Shown: in pieces, positions 1 to 6,334 of the stretch
Numbering within the stretch: the first letter of the stretch is position 1
How the letters are laid out: every line of letters begins with the position of its first letter
Assembly: GCA_934234005.1 (NCBI GenBank)
Contig: CAKQHC010000023.1
Coordinates: 1-16,862, forward strand
Source: an uncultured Methanomassiliicoccales archaeon
Lineage (GTDB): Archaea > Thermoplasmatota > Thermoplasmata > Methanomassiliicoccales > Methanomethylophilaceae
Length of the DNA stretch: 16,862 nucleotides
Reading direction: 5' to 3'
The notes under the pieces: model-generated
Told to the model about the DNA's origin: nothing
The model's input: the letters and a program-made list of their open reading frames with translations, nothing else
Databases searched by the model: none
Made by a program: the position numbers and the translations under genes

Positions 1-491
1 CGGCAGGCGTGTCCGTGAACGGTTGCTCCCCTGATACCGGTGAGGGCGGGGTCGAAGGTCTCGTTGTCGATGAACTCTTTTGCCATTTTCTCAAGGTCAC
101 GCTCACGGACCTCGATAATCTGCCTTCCGGAAAGGGTTCCGGTGTCGACTCCCCTGTACCTGGAGAGGTACATCCATGCCCTCTGGTAGGGGGAGATGGG
201 TGCGAAGTAGACGGAATCGGTGAACTGGATGTACCTTACACGGTCTCCGTGTTTGGCTCCCTCGATGGGGACGACCAGTTTCCTGATGGGGCATTCGGGT
301 TCTTTGCCCTCCTCGATCGGGGGGTGGATGGACTTGTAGTCCTCTCCGGGAACACGGTGTCCCATGAGCCTCACGACATCATCCATGGCGACGTCGCGGA
401 GTTTCTTCAGTTTTTTGGAGGGATCCATGTATTTGCGCCTGTTCTGGGCAGGAATAGTGGATCCAGGATAGAACTGTCTCTTGTATGCCAT
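1..491 (-). CDS. mcrG: Methyl-coenzyme M reductase gamma subunit, N-terminal part (cut by window edge)
   Basis: Gamma subunit of methyl-coenzyme M reductase, the cytoplasmic nickel-F430 enzyme that converts methyl-CoM and coenzyme B to methane and the heterodisulfide. About 163 residues are visible from the ATG at 489-491; the rest lies left of the window. The start reads [19 protein letters not shown], followed by the family-typical stretches [33 protein letters not shown] (in part) and [11 protein letters not shown] at the edge. An AGGAG ribosome site lies about 8 nt upstream. Only one base separates the mcrD stop from this ATG, so translation is probably coupled. mcrA is expected next, beyond the window, but is not seen. 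Confidence 0.95.
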   Translation of the reverse strand, partial: MAYKRQFYPGSTIPAQNRRKYMDPSKKLKKLRDVAMDDVVRLMGHRVPGEDYKSIHPPIEEGKEPECPIRKLVVPIEGAKHGDRVRYIQFTDSVYFAPISPYQRAWMYLSRYRGVDTGTLSGRQIIEVRERDLEKMAKEFIDNETFDPALTGIRGATVHGHAC

Positions 492-492
492 T

Positions 493-927
493 TTATGCAC
501 TCCTGTAATCATGAAGTGTGGATTTGTATTTCGTATACCTGCCAACCTGGAGTGTGTATCCGTGCTCGATGTGTGCATTGCACGCAGCTTTGATGAGCTC
601 GATACGGTCGTCCAGCTCCTCTTCGGTCTCCACATCGAGTTCGATGTAGAACGCACCTACGAGGTAACGGAGTTCGACTTCGTGTCCTCCCACATGAATG
701 ATTTTACGCTCAGTGTGGTTGTTCTGAAGTCCTTTTCCAGGACCGCTGTTGATGGTCTTGGGAAGGCTCTCTCCCGTCATGTTGATCTGCCTGATGTTAG
801 GAATAACATCGAGTGCATTGAGAACCGCTTCAGTCGTATCTGCGCTGAGGAGACGGTTGGTTATAATCTGAACTTCGGGGAGCGGTACTCCTGCGTAATC
901 TGCTGGTGGCTGGGCTGGTTGCGACAT
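493..927 (-). CDS. mcrD: Methyl-coenzyme M reductase operon protein D
   Basis: McrD is a 144-residue accessory protein of the mcr operon. In the family it is thought to act in maturation or F430 handling of the reductase rather than as a subunit of the mature enzyme. Family-like stretches are the N-terminal [20 protein letters not shown], the glycine-rich [20 protein letters not shown] near residues 63-82, and [13 protein letters not shown] near 85-98. It sits 9 nt after mcrB, with a GAGG ribosome site overlapping the mcrB stop, and one base before mcrG. In many methanogens mcrC follows mcrD; here mcrG follows directly. The stop is TAA. Confidence 0.93.
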   Translation of the reverse strand: MSQPAQPPADYAGVPLPEVQIITNRLLSADTTEAVLNALDVIPNIRQINMTGESLPKTINSGPGKGLQNNHTERKIIHVGGHEVELRYLVGAFYIELDVETEEELDDRIELIKAACNAHIEHGYTLQVGRYTKYKSTLHDYRSA

Positions 928-936
928 TACAAAACC

Positions 937-2271
937 TCACAGTTTCTTCTTCACCTTCTTGGCCTCAGCAGCAACACACTGCATGGGGTGTTTGAACTCT
1001 TCCATGTCTCCGAAGACTTCTTTGAAGAGACCGGATGTAGCCTCTGCGGAGAAGGTCTGTGTTCCTCCGTCCAGACAGTTTCCTGCAGTGACGGCGGGGA
1101 TCAGGACACCTTTTGCGTGCCTGGTAACGACGTGGTTTCCGTGGAACAGACCGGGTCCTCCTCCACCGTAGATGGAGTGGGAGAAGAAGGACATACCGAC
1201 TCCGACTCCTTCGGCTCTACCGTAATCGACACCGGGGAGACCGGACTCGTGCTCGAGCAGATCGTTGTAGTACAGTACGGTTCCGGGGACACCCTGGGCG
1301 GCCCTGGCGGCTCCGACGTTGACCATGACGGCGGCGACCATTCCGGTGGCTGCGTATGCGTTCCACAGGGGGAGATCGTCAGTGGTGTAGACCTTGTATC
1401 CGCTGGGGAGGGTCTCTTTTACGCGGATGACTTTGTCATCGATTGCCCTCTCCATAACGGAGGCAACGACGTCTCCGACGGTTCCGGTCTTTCCGTTCTT
1501 CTTTACGAGGGAGTAGAGCATGTTGTTGGCGTTAAGTCCCTGGTATGCGAGAGCGAGAAGTCCTCCTCTCTCGAAGTTACCGATCATGTCTCCCATTTCG
1601 TAGGATCCGCACTGCTCGTAGATAGCAGAGAGAGCGGTTCCCTGCATGGCGTTCCTGTTGACAAGTGCAACGACGTGGTTTGCCATGATGTTCCTGAGTG
1701 CGAATCCGGCACCCTCGTTGTTCTGAGGAACTTCAAGGATGGACTTGACGTTGGCGCCCTGGAAGGTGATGGTCTGGGGGTATCTTCCCCAAACGGCGGC
1801 TTTAACCATGTTAGCCTTGTACATGGGGACGTCGAAGTTGTCGATGATGGCCTCAGTGGTAGCGGCTGCGGTGGTTGTGAATCCGGTGGTGTACTCGACT
1901 CCAGCGGTCATTCTTTCCTCAGGCACAATAACGACGATGTTCTTTCCGCCGGATTTAACTTCGACGGAGGTTCCATCGCCCTCGTATACCTGGACTGACT
2001 CTTTGATTGCAGCAGCGATCTTGTCTGCGTTCTCGACGAGAGGGAGATCGAGCTCTTTTCCTTTGATGATGACTCCTCCACCGGTCATGGATCCGGTTTT
2101 GAGAGCTTTCTCAATTCCGGCAAGGCTGACTGCGCAGGTCCTCTTGGTCAGAGAGACGATCTTCTTGATCGCGTTGTTGCGTAACGGGCTGATGGCTTCA
2201 AGCGGAACATCTTTGGCGATGCGTTTTCCGTAGTCGTCATACAGATCGATTACGTCCTCGTATTTTGGCAT
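937..2271 (-). CDS. mcrB: Methyl-coenzyme M reductase beta subunit
   Basis: Beta subunit of methyl-coenzyme M reductase, 444 residues, the usual family length. The diagnostic active-site segment [14 protein letters not shown] followed by [11 protein letters not shown] is at residues 361-385. Tyr368 and His380 align with the beta Tyr and His that contact the substrates in characterised enzymes (alignment by eye). Other conserved stretches are [17 protein letters not shown] (61-77) and [20 protein letters not shown] (196-215). It is the first gene of the operon. The start is set by a GGAGGT ribosome site 5 nt before the ATG. Ile is nearly always ATC, and Glu/Lys are often GAG/AAG, the bias of a highly expressed gene. 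The stop is TGA. Confidence 0.98.
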   Translation of the reverse strand: MPKYEDVIDLYDDYGKRIAKDVPLEAISPLRNNAIKKIVSLTKRTCAVSLAGIEKALKTGSMTGGGVIIKGKELDLPLVENADKIAAAIKESVQVYEGDGTSVEVKSGGKNIVVIVPEERMTAGVEYTTGFTTTAAATTEAIIDNFDVPMYKANMVKAAVWGRYPQTITFQGANVKSILEVPQNNEGAGFALRNIMANHVVALVNRNAMQGTALSAIYEQCGSYEMGDMIGNFERGGLLALAYQGLNANNMLYSLVKKNGKTGTVGDVVASVMERAIDDKVIRVKETLPSGYKVYTTDDLPLWNAYAATGMVAAVMVNVGAARAAQGVPGTVLYYNDLLEHESGLPGVDYGRAEGVGVGMSFFSHSIYGGGGPGLFHGNHVVTRHAKGVLIPAVTAGNCLDGGTQTFSAEATSGLFKEVFGDMEEFKHPMQCVAAEAKKVKKKL

Positions 2272-2276
2272 TTCAT

Positions 2277-2282
2277 ACCTCC
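2277..2282 (-). promoter_or_regulatory. Strong Shine-Dalgarno site of mcrB
   Basis: GGAGGT on the minus strand, 5 nt before the mcrB ATG. It is a near-perfect match to the archaeal anti-Shine-Dalgarno and fixes the start codon. Confidence 0.8.
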
Positions 2283-2352
2283 TTGTTCAATAATCTCTCG
2301 CAATTCCTTTCGAAATCGCGATTCCCCTTGCATTGGGTGCATCTCGCTAATG

Positions 2353-2362
2353 AAATATAAAA
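2353..2362 (-). promoter_or_regulatory. Probable TATA box of the mcr operon
   Basis: The minus strand reads TTTTATATTT, a close match to the archaeal TATA box. Transcription would begin about 25 nt downstream, near 2330-2335, giving a leader of roughly 60 nt that holds the Shine-Dalgarno site. The exact transcript start is an inference from spacing. Confidence 0.6.
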
Positions 2363-2369
2363 GAAATGG

Positions 2370-2399
2370 AAAAAATAAGGCTGACCGAAACTTTTTCGG
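2370..2399 (-). terminator. Hairpin plus T-tract ending the DUF169 transcript
   Basis: Minus strand: CCGAAA, a three-base loop AAG, then TTTCGG (2385-2399), followed shortly by a run of six T (2370-2379 region). It lies between the DUF169 stop and the mcr TATA box, so it most likely insulates the mcr operon from upstream transcription. A role in mcr regulation cannot be excluded. Confidence 0.5.
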
Positions 2400-2450
2400 G
2401 ATTCACCTATTAAATCATTGGTATTATGGTAAGCAATATCCGGGATATAT

Positions 2451-2479
2451 GCTCCGTCCCGCGTTATACGAAACGGAGC
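2451..2479. repeat. Inverted repeat just downstream of the DUF169 gene
   Basis: GCTCCGT at 2451-2457 and ACGGAGC at 2473-2479 form perfect 7-bp arms around a 15-nt loop, 10 nt beyond the DUF169 stop. It is probably a 3' end hairpin; no T-tract follows directly. Confidence 0.4.
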
Positions 2480-2488
2480 GAAACAGAA

Positions 2489-3199
2489 TTAATCGCGTTT
2501 GGCTTTGAGCATAACTGTTTCCGCATATCTGTTGAGATGCGAAACGACCGAAGGAATCATGGAATAAGGTATTCCGAGGGCCAACTCGTCCGCAGCCATC
2601 TGCGTCTTTTTCCTGCATCCGAAACATCCCAAAGAGATGTTGGGTTTTCCGGTGCAGATCGGAACAGCCGTTATGTCTTCGCATGCGCACTGAAACGGAG
2701 CGGTGGAAAATTGAACGCGTCCGCCTTCCCCGGCAGTGGCCAACGGCACAATCCAATATATTCTCTCGGGAATGTCTTCAATCGTTACGACATCGGGTTC
2801 AAAATCCGCATCCTTAAGAGGACATACTATTTCTCCAACGGTTTTGAACGGTACTTCCATACGTTCGGAAATCATCTTGGAAGCGGCTTCTTTGGAATCG
2901 TGCATACCGATTCCCGCATGGAACTCTCCGGAAGCTACTTTCTCGTTTGTCGGATTCATTCCCAATACGGACGTACCGACAAGACAGCCCTGCGAAGAAA
3001 GAGGCATGTAAAATGACTCTCCCTCTCTGGCACGAAACACTGCCTGGCAATGACTCATCTGATTGACCGGTTCCTCGTAACCTCCCGGAACCTGTTCCCC
3101 CTCTCTGATGAGTTTGACGGCAACTGGTTCTCCCCTGAGTCTGAGGACATCTTTGATTACCTTTGCATACTCTGCGTTTTCGGCAAGTTTTCCGGACAT
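2489..3199 (-). CDS. DUF169 family cysteine-rich protein
   Basis: A 236-residue soluble protein that I recognise as DUF169, a family of unknown function found in methanogens and anaerobic bacteria. The start at 3199 (MSGKLAENAEYAKV) was chosen because the longer upstream reading frame overlaps the neighbouring gene antisense and has no family character. It has eight cysteines: C51, C72, C126, C171-x-C173, C182 and C192-xx-C195. The CxC and CxxC pairs in the C-terminal third (near PFQCACEDI and LGCFGCRKK) could bind a metal or iron-sulfur cluster; that is inference. It lies between a CoM methyltransferase and the mcr operon on the same strand, but has its own TATA box and terminators. No signal peptide or membrane segment is seen. 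The stop is TAA. Confidence 0.82.
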   Translation of the reverse strand: MSGKLAENAEYAKVIKDVLRLRGEPVAVKLIREGEQVPGGYEEPVNQMSHCQAVFRAREGESFYMPLSSQGCLVGTSVLGMNPTNEKVASGEFHAGIGMHDSKEAASKMISERMEVPFKTVGEIVCPLKDADFEPDVVTIEDIPERIYWIVPLATAGEGGRVQFSTAPFQCACEDITAVPICTGKPNISLGCFGCRKKTQMAADELALGIPYSMIPSVVSHLNRYAETVMLKAKRD

Positions 3200-3204
3200 A
3201 TTCG

Positions 3205-3220
3205 GTGAATTGCTATTCAC
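3205..3220. promoter_or_regulatory. Possible operator of the DUF169 gene
   Basis: GTGAAT (3205-3210) and ATTCAC (3215-3220) form a perfect inverted repeat with a 4-nt spacer. It lies between the probable TATA box and the start codon, where a bound repressor would block initiation. Confidence 0.4.
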
Positions 3221-3230
3221 AGATATAACA
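3221..3230 (-). promoter_or_regulatory. Probable TATA box of the DUF169 gene
   Basis: The minus strand reads TGTTATATCT, centred about 26 nt before the chosen ATG at 3199. This spacing predicts transcription starting at or next to the start codon, that is, a leaderless mRNA. It also supports the short start. Confidence 0.5.
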
Positions 3231-3260
3231 GAATTTAAAAGCGGATAAGTAGGAAATCCC

Positions 3261-3275
3261 CCTCCGTGGAGGAGG
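3261..3275 (-). terminator. Hairpin downstream of the methyltransferase gene
   Basis: CCTCC (3261-3265) can pair with GGAGG at 3268-3272 or 3271-3275, about 20 nt past the methyltransferase stop. It is a probable 3' end structure; the T-rich stretch after it on the minus strand is weak. Confidence 0.4.
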
Positions 3276-3296
3276 TAAAAGGTTTCAGTGAAATGC

Positions 3297-4343
3297 TTAG
3301 TTGCCTCTCTTCTTGACAGTGTCAACGAAGGTCTGCATGTTCTCGTCGGGAGTGGAAACTGCAATTCCGCATCCGGAGGAGATAACACCGAATCCGGCAT
3401 CGATGGAGTAGTTGACTGCATCGACGACCTCGGCAGGGGTTCCCATGAACAGGGGCCTGACAGATCCGACGTTTCCGACCATTACGACACGGCCGGCTGC
3501 TGCCTCGACTGCCTTGTAGGAGTCGACTTTCTCTTCGACGGACAGACCGGTAACTCCGGTGTCTGCCATGAAGGGGATGATGGGGAGGGTGTCACCGCAG
3601 ATGTGCAGGACAGTGTATTTCTCCTCTGCGGGCCTGGGTGCAAGGGAAATCTTACAGTGTTTTCCGGCGGCATCGTAGAACATGTCGGGGGAGAGCATAT
3701 CGGTGGATCCGGAAGGCTCGGAACACTGAACGACGTCTGCTCCTGCATCGAGGAGTGCGTTGGTGTATGCAGTAACGAGGGGGTTGACTGCTTCGACCCA
3801 TTTCTCGACCGCATCGGGGTCCATCATCATTCCGAAAACCATGTTCTCGGTGTTGATGAGGTTACCGGTAAGGGTGAAAGGTCCGGTGTTTCCTGCGACG
3901 ATTGCGTAGTTCTCGCCGTGGGTCTTCTTCATGATTGCCATGGCTTTGATTGCCTCTGCGGGCCTTCCCATTTTGATGAAGTCTTCGGGTGCGGGGAGGA
4001 CGGAGGGGTCATCGTATTCGCCGGTCATGGGGTCGAATTTGAAGGGGTGCTCCTTGATCATAGGGGAAGCGTCTTTCTTGTCGACCTGGACTTTTGCGCC
4101 CAGAGCCTCAGTCTCTGCGGTGAGACAGAAGGGGGCCCTGCAACACTCGAATCCGAAGACGTCTGCCTGTGCGCATCCGAGTTTTGCCATAAGTTCTGCA
4201 TTTTTGTGTGCCTCGGGCCATGCTGCGCCGACTTTGTCCATCTGTCCGACTGTTGCGGACTGGGTGAAAATTGCTGCCGGGGGCCTGTCGAGGGATTCGC
4301 TCTTCATTGCTGCAAGTACTCTTTCTCTGGGAGTCATAGTCAT
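3297..4343 (-). CDS. Methylcobamide:coenzyme M methyltransferase, MtaA/MtbA type
   Basis: A 348-residue enzyme of the uroporphyrinogen decarboxylase-like family that transfers the methyl group from a methylated corrinoid protein to coenzyme M. The zinc ligands of the family are present: H247 and C249 in VLHICGDTLP, and C325 in ISSGCGIAVSTP. The N-terminal TPRERVLAAMKSESLDRPPA and FTQSATVGQMDKVGAAWPEAH are typical of MtaA/MtbA. The start is the ATG at 4341-4343, 7 nt after a GGAGAT ribosome site; a second ATG at 4337 is an alternative. Sequence by eye does not tell whether the donor is a methanol, methylamine or methylsulfide corrinoid protein, so no symbol is given. Codon use is like mcrB (ATC, AGG, CTC), pointing to high expression. 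The stop is TAA. Confidence 0.9.
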   Translation of the reverse strand: MTMTPRERVLAAMKSESLDRPPAAIFTQSATVGQMDKVGAAWPEAHKNAELMAKLGCAQADVFGFECCRAPFCLTAETEALGAKVQVDKKDASPMIKEHPFKFDPMTGEYDDPSVLPAPEDFIKMGRPAEAIKAMAIMKKTHGENYAIVAGNTGPFTLTGNLINTENMVFGMMMDPDAVEKWVEAVNPLVTAYTNALLDAGADVVQCSEPSGSTDMLSPDMFYDAAGKHCKISLAPRPAEEKYTVLHICGDTLPIIPFMADTGVTGLSVEEKVDSYKAVEAAAGRVVMVGNVGSVRPLFMGTPAEVVDAVNYSIDAGFGVISSGCGIAVSTPDENMQTFVDTVKKRGN

Positions 4344-4350
4344 AATGAAT

Positions 4351-4356
4351 ATCTCC
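4351..4356 (-). promoter_or_regulatory. Shine-Dalgarno site of the CoM methyltransferase
   Basis: GGAGAT on the minus strand, 7 nt before the ATG at 4343. It decides for this start over upstream in-frame ATG codons. Confidence 0.65.
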
Positions 4357-4395
4357 TTGAGCCTCAAAAAGACAGTATCCCTATTAAAGGTATTG

Positions 4396-4430
4396 GCGGT
4401 TATGACATATTCCATGTATTTTACAACCGC
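4396..4430 (-). promoter_or_regulatory. Inverted repeat in the methyltransferase leader
   Basis: GCGGTT (4396-4401) and AACCGC (4425-4430) can form the base of a hairpin inside the predicted 5' leader, with a smaller ACAT/ATGT repeat between them. It may stabilise the mRNA or be regulatory; this is inference. Confidence 0.3.
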
Positions 4431-4481
4431 ATTGACATCCATCATCAATCGGATGTATGCTCCCACAAACGGACTGCTTTT

Positions 4482-4500
4482 CTATATAGATATATTATAC
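4482..4500 (-). promoter_or_regulatory. Probable TATA region of the methyltransferase gene
   Basis: The minus strand has overlapping AT-only elements, ATAATATATC and TATATAG. Initiation about 25 nt downstream (near 4460) would give a leader of about 115 nt, long for an archaeon. The exact box cannot be fixed by eye. Confidence 0.45.
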
Positions 4501-4538
4501 AAGACGAATGGAAAAACCGACCAAAGAGCATTTCACAA

Positions 4539-5261
4539 TCATATTGTTAAATCGGAAACCTGTTTCAAAGTCCCCAAATACATCAGGCCCATGTCAGTCA
4601 CGCCGTACATATCCGCATTCGCAAAATCGGATGCTTTCAAAGCGGGGGCCATAACACAATTCTCGTCGACCACCAAATCGTTACCCGACGAAAAAGGACT
4701 GAACGGCGGAAGAACGATTACTCCTTCTTTGCGTGCATGAACGAAACACTGCAGTTTCAATCCTCCTCCGACGGATCCGGGAATTCTCACGGAAGGATGC
4801 TCGTGCCCTATTATCACAGGCCTCACGCCGGAATCGACATGTCCGTGTTCAAGCCTGTATCCCATAATATCTACGTAGTCGACCGCCAACAACCCCATAT
4901 CGTTTATTATATTTTGTAAATAATTGTCATGATTACCGCGGATGGGAATTACATCGGCTTCTTCGGAAAGCAACTTCATTATCCGTAGAACTTCTTTTTT
5001 CTCCTCAAAGCCTGCATGTCTGAAATCATGCTTTATATCACCGAGAAGAACAACTCTCTCAGGTTCGTAACGGCACAGTATGTCGTTCAGAGCATCGCAT
5101 ATCGAATCGGAATTTATGCGGGGAATGTACATTCCTTCCTGCTCCAAAGCCCTCTCGTATCCAAGATGCAAATCTCCGAGAACCACTGTCGGACCTTCAT
5201 CCAGAACAAGACACCTGTCGCTGGTTATCTTTACTCCCGGCAAAATCTCCTTGGTTCTCAT
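4539..5261 (-). CDS. Metallophosphoesterase, archaeal SbcD/Mre11-related
   Basis: A 240-residue calcineurin-like phosphoesterase resembling the archaeal SbcD/Mre11-related putative phosphoesterases. The metal-binding motifs appear in order: GDLHLGYE (29-36), GDIKHD (74-79), GNHDN (109-113), LEHGHVD (138-143) and GHEHPSV (152-158). It is shorter than true Mre11 and has no capping or Rad50-binding region, so its substrate is unknown. An in-frame ATG 13 codons upstream (5300) is possible; the start at 5261 is preferred because the family begins close to the first beta strand and a GGGGAT lies upstream. It is divergent from an exonuclease gene and its 3' end abuts the methyltransferase promoter. 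The stop is TGA. Confidence 0.85.
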   Translation of the reverse strand: MRTKEILPGVKITSDRCLVLDEGPTVVLGDLHLGYERALEQEGMYIPRINSDSICDALNDILCRYEPERVVLLGDIKHDFRHAGFEEKKEVLRIMKLLSEEADVIPIRGNHDNYLQNIINDMGLLAVDYVDIMGYRLEHGHVDSGVRPVIIGHEHPSVRIPGSVGGGLKLQCFVHARKEGVIVLPPFSPFSSGNDLVVDENCVMAPALKASDFANADMYGVTDMGLMYLGTLKQVSDLTI

Positions 5262-5323
5262 CAAAATCCCCAATGAAAAACACAACTTGAATCTTGGCAT
5301 CGGTGTCTCTCTGACCCAAACAA

Positions 5324-5343
5324 CCGTATTGAAGCCGATACGG
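5324..5343. repeat. Inverted repeat upstream of the phosphoesterase
   Basis: CCGTAT (5324-5329) and ATACGG (5338-5343) with an 8-nt spacer, about 60 nt before the phosphoesterase start. It could be an operator or a leader hairpin. Confidence 0.3.
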
Positions 5344-5572
5344 CATAAAATCGCGGCGGAATCGATAATTATTTTGGTTGTCGGCCGAATCCGCTGAATC
5401 TTTATAGACAGAGAATAATGATAACCGTTGCTTCACGCACGAAGCCGGTAAATCAAATTATTGATACCTCAGGCAGGAAATTTTGTATCTGCCTGATAAA
5501 GACAATACATTGCTAACAAAACACTGATGCAAGATATTATCCGAAGGTCTTTGCATACACCCGACGTTAGGT
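5344..5572. other. Divergent intergenic region without a recognisable gene
   Basis: The 311 bases between the phosphoesterase start and the exonuclease start hold AT-rich promoter-like stretches on both strands (minus strand ATAATTATCG near 5366-5375; plus strand GATATTAT near 5533-5540) and two short inverted repeats listed separately. I see no tRNA, no credible small reading frame and no known RNA element here. Confidence 0.5.
5469..5496. promoter_or_regulatory. Inverted repeat TCAGGCAG-N12-CTGCCTGA
   Basis: Perfect 8-bp arms at 5469-5476 and 5489-5496 around a 12-nt AT-rich spacer, upstream of the exonuclease/RecJ pair. The spacing suits either a dimeric regulator's operator or a hairpin in a small transcript. 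No T-tract follows on either strand, so a terminator is less likely. Confidence 0.4.
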
Positions 5573-6334
5573 ATGATTGAACATACATTCCAAATTCTGC
5601 CGTCGGTCGGAGCCAAGAAAGAAAAAGCAATCTGGGAAGACGGCATACGTTCCTGGGATGAATTTATCTCATCCGAAACGGTCCCTCATGTAAAAAGTGA
5701 ACTCAAAGAAAAAGGAGATATTCTGCTCATGCAGGCAGAAGAGTTGTTGGATGCCGGCGATTCATACTCTCTCGCCGACATGACGCCCAAGTCCGAACAC
5801 TGGAGAATGTTCGGCAATTTCCGCAATGATGCCGCATATCTGGATATAGAAACCGACGGACTCAGCAGAGACGCTATGGTAACGGTTGTTACGGTTCACA
5901 GAAAAAACAAAACCACAACACTCACCGAAGGCTTCGATCTTGATGCCGCGAATCTTGCAGACGCGTTGGAAGGTACCAAAATCCTCGTGACGTTTAACGG
6001 CAGCTGTTTCGACGTACCTGTTCTCAAAAACAGTTTTCCGGGAGTTGATTTGGATATGCCTCAATTCGATTTGCGTTTCGCCTCCCGCAAAGTAGGGTAC
6101 AGAGGAGGTCTGAAACCTTTGGAAATCGAACTTGGCATCCACAGGTCGGATGACATTATAGAAGTGGACGGCGCCATGGCCGTAAAACTGTGGAAGAATT
6201 GGGAACGCCACAAAGACCGCGATTCTCTCGACATACTGACGGAATACAACCGTGCCGATACAGTCAATCTGGAATACATCGCCGGCGTAATATACGACAA
6301 ACTGGTGAAAGAACATGCCTGTTTCAGATGGTGA
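5573..6334 (+). CDS. RNase H-like DEDDy-type 3'-5' exonuclease family protein
   Basis: A 253-residue protein of the ribonuclease H-like fold (RNase_H_2/YprB-type). The DEDD residues can be read: D91 and E93 in YLDIETDGL, D147 in VTFNGSCFDVPVL, and Y225-xxx-D229 in EYNRADTVNLEYI, making it DEDDy. The first 35 residues (ILPSVGAKKEKAIWEDGI, then SWDEFI) look like a helix-hairpin-helix DNA-binding motif. It probably trims DNA or RNA 3' ends in repair or processing; the substrate is unknown. A TATA-like GATATTAT lies about 35 nt before the ATG. Its 3' end overlaps the RecJ-like gene by 20 nt, so the two are co-translated, suggesting a shared repair role. The stop is TGA. Confidence 0.85.
   Translation: MIEHTFQILPSVGAKKEKAIWEDGIRSWDEFISSETVPHVKSELKEKGDILLMQAEELLDAGDSYSLADMTPKSEHWRMFGNFRNDAAYLDIETDGLSRDAMVTVVTVHRKNKTTTLTEGFDLDAANLADALEGTKILVTFNGSCFDVPVLKNSFPGVDLDMPQFDLRFASRKVGYRGGLKPLEIELGIHRSDDIIEVDGAMAVKLWKNWERHKDRDSLDILTEYNRADTVNLEYIAGVIYDKLVKEHACFRW

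Noticed and set aside
481..1998. Long plus-strand reading frame of 505 codons opposite mcrD and mcrB
   Set aside because: It is antisense to two certain genes and its translation is low-complexity (rich in V, G, S, D) without any domain; it is a by-product of the strong codon bias of the mcr genes.
3200..3421. N-terminal extension of the DUF169 gene to an ATG at 3421
   Set aside because: It would overlap the 3' end of the methyltransferase and run through the terminator and TATA box; the extension has no family character.
3288..4550. Plus-strand reading frame of 420 codons opposite the CoM methyltransferase
   Set aside because: Antisense to a clear enzyme gene with intact zinc ligands; the translation is rich in C, G and V and matches nothing recognisable.
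5301..5572. tRNA, 5S rRNA or riboswitch in the divergent gap
   Set aside because: No cloverleaf, no T-arm motif and no recognisable conserved RNA core was found; only short inverted repeats.
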